Positions 1 through 5,752 of a DNA stretch of 6,978 nt are shown here, piece by piece. The DNA comes from an uncultured Gemmatimonadota bacterium (GTDB taxonomy: Bacteria; Gemmatimonadota; Gemmatimonadetes; Longimicrobiales; Gaopeijiaceae), in contig CAKZOQ010000123.1 of assembly GCA_937136445.1 (NCBI GenBank), forward strand, positions 1 to 6,978. Reading direction: 5' to 3'. The notes beneath the pieces are model-generated. The model made no database searches and was not told the DNA's origin. It saw only the letters and a list, made by a program, of their open reading frames with translations. Within the stretch, counting starts at the first letter, position 1; each line of letters starts with the position of its first letter. The position numbers were made by a program, and so were the translations under genes.

Positions 1-607
1 CCCCGTCCAGCTGCGTCCGACCGAGGAGCCGGATCGAATCCCCGATGGAGACCGGCGCTCGCTCCACCCGCACGGCTCGGAGGGCGCTGCCCTCTCCCCG
101 GAGGTGCACCCGACCGTCCCCGAAGGAGAGTCGACTGTTCAGCGCGATGCCACTGGTGAAGACCTTCCGGCCGACGACCAGGGTGTCGAAGTCCTCGATC
201 TCCACAACCGGGAAGGACACCCCGAGCTCCACCTGCACCGTGTCGCCGCGGTCGATGGTGACGGACGGACCCGCGCCCCCTGCGAGGAGGAGCGAGTCCC
301 CCAGCTCGCCGACGGGCACGGTGAGTTCGTAGACTCCTGCAGGGACGCCCTCGATGAAGAAGGCCCCGGCGCTGTCCGTCTCGGCGGCATCCACCTCCAC
401 GCCGCCACCGGTGGTGAGGGCCACCTGGACCCCGGGGCGCGGACTGTCCGACGCATTGAAGCTGCCACTGCCGTCCTGATCGAGGTAGACCACACCCACC
501 ACGGCACCGGAGGCGTCGATGGCGGCGAGCTCCACATCTGTGGAGTCGGTGCAGGTGGCCAGGGGCACCAGGAGCGCGAGGGCGACGATCCATCCGTGGG
601 TACGCAT
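1..607 (-). CDS. Predicted lipoprotein with SdrD-B-like / carboxypeptidase-regulatory-like domain (3' end beyond window)
   Basis: The gene is open at the left edge, so only the first 202 codons are seen. The protein begins MRTHGW, followed by a hydrophobic stretch (about residues 7-17) and LATC at 16-19, a plausible lipobox with Cys19 as the lipidated residue. Thr before the Cys is unusual for a lipobox. Residues about 34-97 match the SdrD-B / carboxypeptidase-regulatory pattern: GVVYLDQDGSG with an Asp-rich, calcium-loop-like stretch to Asp54, then PGVQVAL, then TDSAGAFFIEGVPAGVYELTV. Residues after about 120 are beta-rich, and the segment RVERAPVSIGDSIRLLGRT resembles an OB-fold strand pair, which is weak inference. 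The start at 607 is chosen because GGAGG lies 6 bases upstream. An in-frame ATG at 613 would overlap the receptor stop as ATGA, but GGAGG would then touch the start codon. The gene follows the receptor by 2 bases, so the two are very likely co-transcribed. Its role is unknown; a surface-exposed or periplasmic partner of the receptor is inferred. Confidence 0.8.
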   Translation of the reverse strand, partial: MRTHGWIVALALLVPLATCTDSTDVELAAIDASGAVVGVVYLDQDGSGSFNASDSPRPGVQVALTTGGGVEVDAAETDSAGAFFIEGVPAGVYELTVPVGELGDSLLLAGGAGPSVTIDRGDTVQVELGVSFPVVEIEDFDTLVVGRKVFTSGIALNSRLSFGDGRVHLRGEGSALRAVRVERAPVSIGDSIRLLGRTQLDG

Positions 608-609
608 GC

Positions 610-3543
610 TCATCCTCCGATCCGGATGCCGACGCGAATGATCCGACCCGGGCTGCTCGGGATTCGCACCCGCCCGAAGTCGGGGTTCACCTCGAAGGGG
701 ATCGTGACCCGACCCCCGTCCGGAGTGCGGCTGAGGGGTTGGTCGGGATCTACGAGGAGGAGCGCCGTGTCCCGGTAGCCGTCCCCGGTCTCGATGAGGT
801 TGAGCCCCTCCACCGTCAGATCCAGGCCGGCGTTCCCGAAGCTCGCCAGCCGGACGTGGAGGCGGGCGTCGGCCTGGTGGCGTCCCGGCCCGCGGCACCC
901 GTTGCGGACGGCCAGGCGGCCCGCCATCTCCGTGAGGCAGGGCCATTCGGAGGCGAGCGTCCCGAGCTCCGACTGGGCGGGGACGAAGGCGGGGTCGTTG
1001 AATCCGGAACCGTCTCCGTTGGCGTCGACGCCCCGACGGAGACCGGGAGTGAAGGGAAGCCCGGAGGCGTACCGGTAGACGCCGGTCAACCAGGCCCGGT
1101 CGTTCAGATCGAGCGTCAGCGATGCCACCAGTCGATCCGGGACGTCGAAGTCCGATCGTTCGAGGCCGTCGGTGGCGGTGTCCGGCGAAGGCGGCAGGAG
1201 GGAGGCCTCGCGGACACCGGAGGCGCTGCCCACCCAGTCGTCCTCCGTACGGGACCGGGTGTAGGCGGCGAGGAACCGGAGGGGACCGCTCCGGTGCTCC
1301 AACCCCGCCGTGAGGGCCGTGTATGTGGAGGAACCGTCCGGGTCCAGCGCCCATATGGCGTCGAAGGCCGGAAACCGCCGCTGATCGGAGGAGGAGGCGG
1401 CGACGAGCCCACCCTCCTTCCGAAGCTCGCCCCACACCGGCCGGCCGGCATCGTCACGGGCGACCGGGAGCACCGGGAGGTTCAGGTTCCGGCGTCGGAG
1501 GAGGAAGGCCGTCTCACGGATCGCCCCTCCGATGTAGACCGAGGTGGTCGGGTTCAACCGGGAAACGAGTCCCCCGTGGAAGCGCACCGAGCGCGGTGGC
1601 CGGATGTCCGGACCGAAGACGGACACCGGGGGCAACAAGGGCCCCCCCAACGAGCCGTCGGGCCATCCGGCCTCCTCGGTGAACCCCTCGCGTCGCAGAG
1701 CCTCGCCATCGTTGGCGAACACCTCGTGGAGCTGGGTGGGGTCCAGCGAGCCGGTCTGGTAGGCCGCACCGACGGTCAGGACGCTGGCGCCCCGCCCTCC
1801 CGTGAGGTCCCAGGAGGCCCAGGCGCCCGCTCCCGGATAGATGAACAACGACGGGTGGTCGGCGTTGTCCAGCCCGGTGGCGGTCACCAGCGTGCCGTTC
1901 GAGGCGGCCTCGGCAGGGAGGGTCTCGTAGTCCACCCGGGCTCCGATGGAGAGGCGGAAGCTCCGGCTGGGGTTCCACAGATACTGGGCGAAGAGCCCGG
2001 CTTCGGCCGTGGTGAAGGTGGCCTCGGGGGAAACCGACCTCGTCCCCAGAGACGGACCGTCTCCGAGGGATCCCAGGGAGGGGAAGACGAATCGCCCCCC
2101 GGACGCGGGCGCGTGGGTGATGGAGTGACGGGCGGCGCGCATCTGGGCCCCGGCCTTGAAGGCGTTGGGGGAGCCCAACGGACGATAGTGTCCGGTGCTC
2201 GAGAAGGTGATGTCCACCCGGCCTGCCTCGCCGGCGAGGCCGGCGAAGGTGCCCAGCGGGACGCCGGGCTCCACCAGAAGGGCCTCCGGTTCCCCTCCGC
2301 CCTCGAAGCTCCGTTCGCTCCCGGCCACGCCTCCCCGGAACTCCAACGTGATGGACTCGGCGACACGGTTGGTCAGGTCGCCGACCACCGAGAAGTCCGT
2401 CGCAGTGCCGGTGGGCCGGTCGCCGTAGCCCAGATGGGACAGCGCGGCACCATCCCGCTCCCGCTCCAGGTGCCCCACCGCCGCGCGGAGGGAGAAGCGC
2501 TGGATGGGGCTGAACCACCAGTCGAGGCGCGCCAGGCCGGAGGCCCGTGTCGTCCGCTGGACGCCCGGTCCGCGAAAGGGATCGTCGAGGCCGTTGGGCA
2601 GGGACGGGTCGGAGGAGAGAAGGGAGGGGGCGTAGGGTGTCTCCAGGCGCATCCCGTCGGCGGACACGAAGAGGTGGGCGGTATCCTGGACCAGCGTCAT
2701 GTCCGCCTGGCCCGTACCCCAGGCCGACTGGAGACCGGGAGCTCCGAAGTCGAGCTCGTCGGAGGACCACAAGGCCTCGGTGCTCCCACCCAAGGAGAGC
2801 CTCCAGGGCTCCTCGAGGTTGGCGCCGGTCCGCGTCGTGAGGGAAAGCACCGATCCGCCGCCGGACCATTCGGTATCGCCGGGAGCGGAGAGGGCCTGGA
2901 CCCCGGCCACCGCCGAACGAGGCAGGAGGGGGCTCCACGAACCTTCTCCCTGCAGCGCAGGGTGGCGAGCCGGTCGGAAGGGGACGCCATCGATGAAGGT
3001 CTCGGTCATGGACCCCGGAAGTCCCGCCATGCCCAGTCCGGCGTCGACGAAGCTCACCAGGGTGGCGAGCCCCGTCAGGTCGTCCTGGAGATCGGGGTGG
3101 TTCGCCACCTGGTCGGGACCGATCTGGACGCCTCCCGGGACCCCCCAGTGGGAGGACACCTCGGACCCGGGAGCCACCGTATCGACCTCGGCCACGACCC
3201 CGCCGGCGGGTTGGAGGGTGGCCTCGAGGTGGATCCCGTCGCCCACCGGGACGGAGAGGGGGCGGATGAGGACGGGCCGGTAGCCCAGCGCCTCCACCCG
3301 GAGCTCGTAGGTTCCCGGTGGGACGAACGAGAACTCCACCAGGCCCGCCCGATCCGTGATCAGGCTCCGTTCGAGACCGCGCCCGATGGGCGTGAGGAAG
3401 ACCGCCGCGTTCACCAGTGCTACGTCGCCCTGGCTGCGGACGGCGCCGCTCACACTTCCGGCTACGAGGCTCTGCGCAGCGAGCGGGCCGGCGGACGCCA
3501 CGAGGGCGACGAGGGCGAAGATGTAGGGCGAAGAGCGACGCAA
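610..3543 (-). CDS. TonB-dependent-receptor-like outer-membrane protein with N-terminal carboxypeptidase-regulatory-like domain
   Basis: This is a predicted outer-membrane beta-barrel protein of 977 residues, a usual length for Oar-like/TonB-dependent receptors. Residues 1-23 form a signal peptide (charged RR, hydrophobic core IFALVALVASA, cleavage after LAA before Gln24). Residues about 30-115 are a carboxypeptidase-regulatory-like Ig-type domain (SGAVRSQGDVALVNAAVFL, then VPPGTYELRVEALGY). Residues about 140-265 look like a plug, including FIDGVPF and a GGGSVLSLTTRTG end. The rest is barrel-like, with alternating short strands and a GVDANGDGSGFND loop near residue 837, a loop type common in such receptors. 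No clear TonB box is visible. The reading frame runs open far upstream to 4794, but the start at 3543 (TTG) is chosen because the signal peptide begins there and AGAAGGGG lies 9 bases upstream. The protein ends in RVGIRIGG, without the terminal aromatic residue usual for barrel proteins. The substrate is unknown. The family assignment is firm; active TonB-dependent transport is inferred. Confidence 0.88.
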   Translation of the reverse strand: MRRSSPYIFALVALVASAGPLAAQSLVAGSVSGAVRSQGDVALVNAAVFLTPIGRGLERSLITDRAGLVEFSFVPPGTYELRVEALGYRPVLIRPLSVPVGDGIHLEATLQPAGGVVAEVDTVAPGSEVSSHWGVPGGVQIGPDQVANHPDLQDDLTGLATLVSFVDAGLGMAGLPGSMTETFIDGVPFRPARHPALQGEGSWSPLLPRSAVAGVQALSAPGDTEWSGGGSVLSLTTRTGANLEEPWRLSLGGSTEALWSSDELDFGAPGLQSAWGTGQADMTLVQDTAHLFVSADGMRLETPYAPSLLSSDPSLPNGLDDPFRGPGVQRTTRASGLARLDWWFSPIQRFSLRAAVGHLERERDGAALSHLGYGDRPTGTATDFSVVGDLTNRVAESITLEFRGGVAGSERSFEGGGEPEALLVEPGVPLGTFAGLAGEAGRVDITFSSTGHYRPLGSPNAFKAGAQMRAARHSITHAPASGGRFVFPSLGSLGDGPSLGTRSVSPEATFTTAEAGLFAQYLWNPSRSFRLSIGARVDYETLPAEAASNGTLVTATGLDNADHPSLFIYPGAGAWASWDLTGGRGASVLTVGAAYQTGSLDPTQLHEVFANDGEALRREGFTEEAGWPDGSLGGPLLPPVSVFGPDIRPPRSVRFHGGLVSRLNPTTSVYIGGAIRETAFLLRRRNLNLPVLPVARDDAGRPVWGELRKEGGLVAASSSDQRRFPAFDAIWALDPDGSSTYTALTAGLEHRSGPLRFLAAYTRSRTEDDWVGSASGVREASLLPPSPDTATDGLERSDFDVPDRLVASLTLDLNDRAWLTGVYRYASGLPFTPGLRRGVDANGDGSGFNDPAFVPAQSELGTLASEWPCLTEMAGRLAVRNGCRGPGRHQADARLHVRLASFGNAGLDLTVEGLNLIETGDGYRDTALLLVDPDQPLSRTPDGGRVTIPFEVNPDFGRVRIPSSPGRIIRVGIRIGG
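614..618 (-). promoter_or_regulatory. Ribosome binding site of the lipoprotein gene, inside the receptor's last codons
   Basis: On the minus strand this reads GGAGG, six bases before the ATG at 607. It is formed by the codons for the final residues of the upstream receptor (Ile-Gly-Gly-stop). It decides between the two candidate starts of the lipoprotein gene, at 607 and 613, in favour of 607. Confidence 0.65.
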
Positions 3544-3552
3544 GGGTCCGTT

Positions 3553-3560
3553 CCCCTTCT
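3553..3560 (-). promoter_or_regulatory. Ribosome binding site supporting a TTG start of the receptor gene
   Basis: The minus strand reads AGAAGGGG, ending 9 bases before the TTG at 3543. The signal peptide starts exactly at this TTG, and no ATG or GTG fits both the signal peptide and a binding site. This therefore decides the start. Confidence 0.6.
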
Positions 3561-3625
3561 GGGTGGGATCAGCCGCGAAACAGCCGTAACATAGGACGGT
3601 CGGAGGCGCCTTGCCCAGGCGGCGG

Positions 3626-3631
3626 AGTATA
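3626..3631 (-). promoter_or_regulatory. Candidate -10 element for the receptor gene, possibly shared with the divergent genes
   Basis: In the 195-base divergent gap (3544-3738) the minus strand reads TATACT, five of six matches to the bacterial -10 consensus. It is one of very few A/T-rich hexamers in this gap and would give a leader of roughly 75 bases. No good -35 match lies 16-18 bases upstream. The core GTATAC (3627-3632) is palindromic, and the plus strand reads TATACG at 3628-3633, so the same site could serve the deacetylase direction. A weaker alternative for the minus strand is TATGTT at 3588-3593. The prediction rests on base composition and position only. Confidence 0.25.
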
Positions 3632-3722
3632 CGGTAGCGTCCGTGCGGCAGGGGCCGAACACCGCGAATCCCGACCTGCCGTCCCGACCCCGAGACCTCG
3701 GAGCCGCCGGGTCCCCCGAACT

Positions 3723-3728
3723 GAGGAG
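3723..3728 (+). promoter_or_regulatory. Ribosome binding site supporting a GTG start of the deacetylase gene
   Basis: GAGGAG lies 10 bases before the GTG at 3739. The conserved N-terminus of the family (a strand ending in TVDVE) begins within a few residues of this GTG. This makes an earlier in-frame GTG at 3643 unlikely, since it would add 32 residues that look like non-coding composition. Confidence 0.6.
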
Positions 3729-3738
3729 CGCCGTCCCC

Positions 3739-4590
3739 GTGACCCTCCACCACTTCACCGTGGATGTCGAGGAGTACTTTCATCCCACGACCCTCGCCGA
3801 CGCCTACCCCGTGGCGGGTTGGGACGACCTGCCTCGGAGGTCGCCCGGGGTGGTGGATCGGCTCCTGGAGGTGCTGGCCGAGCGGCGGGTCCGTGGCACC
3901 TTCTTCATCCTCGGGTGGCTCGCGGAGAAGGAGCCGGAGATGGTCCGGCGGATCCACCACGCCGGGCACGAAATCGCCTCCCACGGATGGGAGCACGAGC
4001 TGGTCGGAAGATTGGGCCCCGAGCGCTTCCGCACCTCCGTGGGGCGGAGCCGGAAGCTCCTCCAGGATCTCACCGGTCAGGAGGTGAAGGGATACCGTGC
4101 CCCCAGCTTCAGCATCGTGCCCGGCCTCGAGTGGGCCTTCGACGTACTCCTGGAGGAGGGCTACGGCTACGACGCGAGCCTGTTCCCCATCCGGTCCCAC
4201 CCCACGTACGGCTACCCGACGGCCCCCGGGGCTCCCCATGACATCCCCAGGGAGTCCGGAGTCCTTCGGGAGTTCCCGGCCACCACCCTCCACCTCCTCG
4301 GCCGGCGCCTCCCGGCCAGCGGGGGAGCCTACTTCCGCCTCCTCCCTGCGGCGCTGGTCCGGCGCGCCCTCCTGCAGGCCGAGCGCCGGGGCGACCCCGG
4401 CATGTTCTACACCCATCCCTGGGAGCTCGATTCCTGGGCGCCGGACGTCGACGCACCGTGGCTCCAACGAGTGCGGACCTTCGCGGGACGCAGACGCATG
4501 TGGCCCCGCCTCATCCGTCTCCTGGACGACTTCGAATTCGGGCCGGTGGAGGACACGCTGCCCGGCGCGGACACCTCTCCGGGATCCTGA
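3739..4590 (+). CDS. Polysaccharide deacetylase, XrtA/PEP-CTERM-locus subfamily (NodB fold with C-terminal DUF3473)
   Basis: The 283-residue protein is predicted to remove N-acetyl groups from sugar residues of an exopolysaccharide using a metal-bound carbohydrate esterase 4 (NodB) fold. The N-terminus HHFTVDVEEYF (Asp9 as the likely catalytic base) is the hallmark start of this subfamily. RGTFFILGWLAE (52-63) is the core strand-helix. SHGWEH (81-86) supplies the two metal-binding histidines, His82 and His86. GYRAPSFS (118-125) is the arginine-proline motif. YTHPWELD (224-231), with His226, is the C-terminal motif in the DUF3473 part. No signal peptide is visible, so the enzyme is probably cytoplasmic. 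The length is normal for the family. The second acidic position of motif 1 is Glu-Glu (VDVEEYF), where relatives often have Glu-Asp. It is the first of three same-strand genes in a polysaccharide module. No exosortase gene is present here, so the link to an XrtA locus is by family membership. Confidence 0.92.
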   Translation: MTLHHFTVDVEEYFHPTTLADAYPVAGWDDLPRRSPGVVDRLLEVLAERRVRGTFFILGWLAEKEPEMVRRIHHAGHEIASHGWEHELVGRLGPERFRTSVGRSRKLLQDLTGQEVKGYRAPSFSIVPGLEWAFDVLLEEGYGYDASLFPIRSHPTYGYPTAPGAPHDIPRESGVLREFPATTLHLLGRRLPASGGAYFRLLPAALVRRALLQAERRGDPGMFYTHPWELDSWAPDVDAPWLQRVRTFAGRRRMWPRLIRLLDDFEFGPVEDTLPGADTSPGS

Positions 4591-4690
4591 CAGAGCCACG
4601 GCGCCGTCCTTCGGCTGCGGGGGTCCCGTCGGCCCAGGCGTCTGGATAGCTTGTCTGCATGCGCCCTCTCCGACCGCCACGAGACTCGAT
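4591..4690 (+). other. 100-base gap between deacetylase and FemAB-like gene, with a possible 11-codon leader ORF
   Basis: The gap contains no rho-independent terminator; the short GCCG/CGGC inverted repeat near 4600-4615 lacks a T-tract. An ATG at 4659 opens an 11-residue frame (MRPLRPPRDSI) whose TGA (4692-4694) overlaps the ATG of the FemAB-like gene (4691) in an ATGA arrangement. The FemAB-like ATG itself has no good Shine-Dalgarno sequence. Coupling by a leader peptide is possible, but the small frame could be chance, because its own ribosome binding site is also weak. Confidence 0.25.
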
Positions 4691-5752
4691 ATGACGCAGT
4701 TGTCCCCCGAGACGTCCTCGTCCCTGACCATCCAGGCGTTCGAGGGGGATCCGGGTGAATGGGACGCGCTGGTCCGCGAGGCGCCGGAGGGCACGGTCTT
4801 CCACCTCTACGCCTGGAACGAGGTGTTGCAGGCAGGTCTGGGACACAAGACCCGTCAGGTGGCAGCCCGGGACCCCGATGGGTCTCTGGTGGGCGTCCTC
4901 CCCCTTGTGCGGGTCCGGAGTCTGCTCTTCGGGGACTACCTGATGTCGATGCCCTTCCTCAACTACGGAGGGCCGGTAGGTCTCCCGGAAGCTCGCAGAC
5001 TCCTGGGGGACTGGGCGGTGGAGGAGGCTCGTCGCCTCGGGGTCGACGTACTGGAGCTCAGGAACTCCATGCCGCTGCCCGGCGACCTGGAAACGACGGA
5101 CCGGAGGATCACCGTGAAGCTGTCCCTCCCCGACGATCCCAAGGTCCTCTGGGAGGACGTCCTCCGCTCCAAGGTGAGGAGCCAGGTCCGACGACCCATG
5201 AAAGAGGGCATGGAGGCCCGCATCGGGGGGGGCGAGCTCCTCGACGACTTCTACGAGATCTTCGCCATCACCATGCGGAGCCTGGGTACCCCCGTACTCC
5301 CCAAGGCCTTCTTCGAGGCCATATTCGAACATCTCCCCGACGAGGTCCTGGCCTGTACGGTCCAGCACGAGGGGCAGGCGGTTGCGGCCGGGCTCGGGTT
5401 CCTCTATCAGGGTCAGTACGAGATCACGTGGGCCGGCGCCCTCCGGGAGCACAGCCGTCTCGCGCCCAACATGCTGCTGTACTGGTCGCTCATGGAGGCC
5501 TGTGTGGAGCGGGGGGCAGCGGTCTTCGACTTCGGACGGTGCTCACCGGGGTCCGGTACGCACCGATTCAAGAAGCAGTGGGGCGGAGAGGACCACCCCC
5601 TCCCCTGGAATCAGTGGTCGCCGCCGGGCAAGGAGGGCGGCCCCCCGGATCCCGACGACCCGAAGTACCGGATGGCCGTCGCCCTCTGGACGCGCCTGCC
5701 CCTTCCGGTGACCCGGATCGTGGGTCCGCGGATCTCGCGCCTGCTCCCTTGA
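4691..5752 (+). CDS. FemAB family protein, XrtA/PEP-CTERM system-associated (GNAT-like aminoacyl/acyl transferase)
   Basis: The 353-residue protein belongs to the FemAB-related double-GNAT fold. The founding members transfer aminoacyl groups from tRNA to peptidoglycan precursors. The subfamily found beside exosortase XrtA is thought to modify polysaccharide or its precursors, and its exact substrate is not established. Visible marks are GTVFHLYAWNEVL (about 35-46) at the first GNAT-like core, LNYGGPVG near 90-97, SKVRSQVRRPMKEG near 162-175, the signature DFGRCSPGSGTHRFKKQWGG at 280-299, and the C-terminal run PDDPKYRMAVALWTRLPLPVTRIVGP, typical of this subfamily. There is no signal peptide, so it probably acts in the cytoplasm. 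The frame is open upstream to 4097, but the ATG at 4691 is chosen because homology-like sequence starts just after it and the region upstream lies inside the deacetylase gene. The start lacks a strong ribosome binding site. The next gene overlaps its stop by 4 bases, indicating one transcript. Confidence 0.92.
   Translation: MTQLSPETSSSLTIQAFEGDPGEWDALVREAPEGTVFHLYAWNEVLQAGLGHKTRQVAARDPDGSLVGVLPLVRVRSLLFGDYLMSMPFLNYGGPVGLPEARRLLGDWAVEEARRLGVDVLELRNSMPLPGDLETTDRRITVKLSLPDDPKVLWEDVLRSKVRSQVRRPMKEGMEARIGGGELLDDFYEIFAITMRSLGTPVLPKAFFEAIFEHLPDEVLACTVQHEGQAVAAGLGFLYQGQYEITWAGALREHSRLAPNMLLYWSLMEACVERGAAVFDFGRCSPGSGTHRFKKQWGGEDHPLPWNQWSPPGKEGGPPDPDDPKYRMAVALWTRLPLPVTRIVGPRISRLLP

Noticed and set aside
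1514..2938. A 474-codon minus-strand open frame in a second frame within the receptor gene
   Set aside because: Its product is Arg/Gly/Pro-rich without motifs and overlaps strongly supported receptor barrel sequence.
2956..3075. Repeated short string AGGGTGGCGAGCC near 2958 and 3059
   Set aside because: Both copies lie inside coding sequence and are explained by similar codons in GC-rich DNA. There is no third copy or flanking structure.
739..3594. A 951-codon open frame on the plus strand, antisense to the receptor gene
   Set aside because: Its translation is low-complexity Gly/Arg/Glu/Pro-rich with no family signal. It mirrors the G/C-biased third positions of the receptor gene on the other strand.
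4597..4616. Inverted repeat after the deacetylase gene as a terminator
   Set aside because: The stem is only about 4 base pairs and no T-rich tract follows.
3544..4794. Upstream extension of the receptor frame through the divergent gap and across the deacetylase gene
   Set aside because: The extension has no domain signal and lies antisense to a well-recognised gene. The signal peptide and ribosome binding site place the start at 3543.
4759..5748. Upstream extension of the DegT-type frame inside the FemAB-like gene
   Set aside because: It is out-of-frame shadow sequence of the FemAB-like gene. DegT-type similarity begins at the TTG at 5749.
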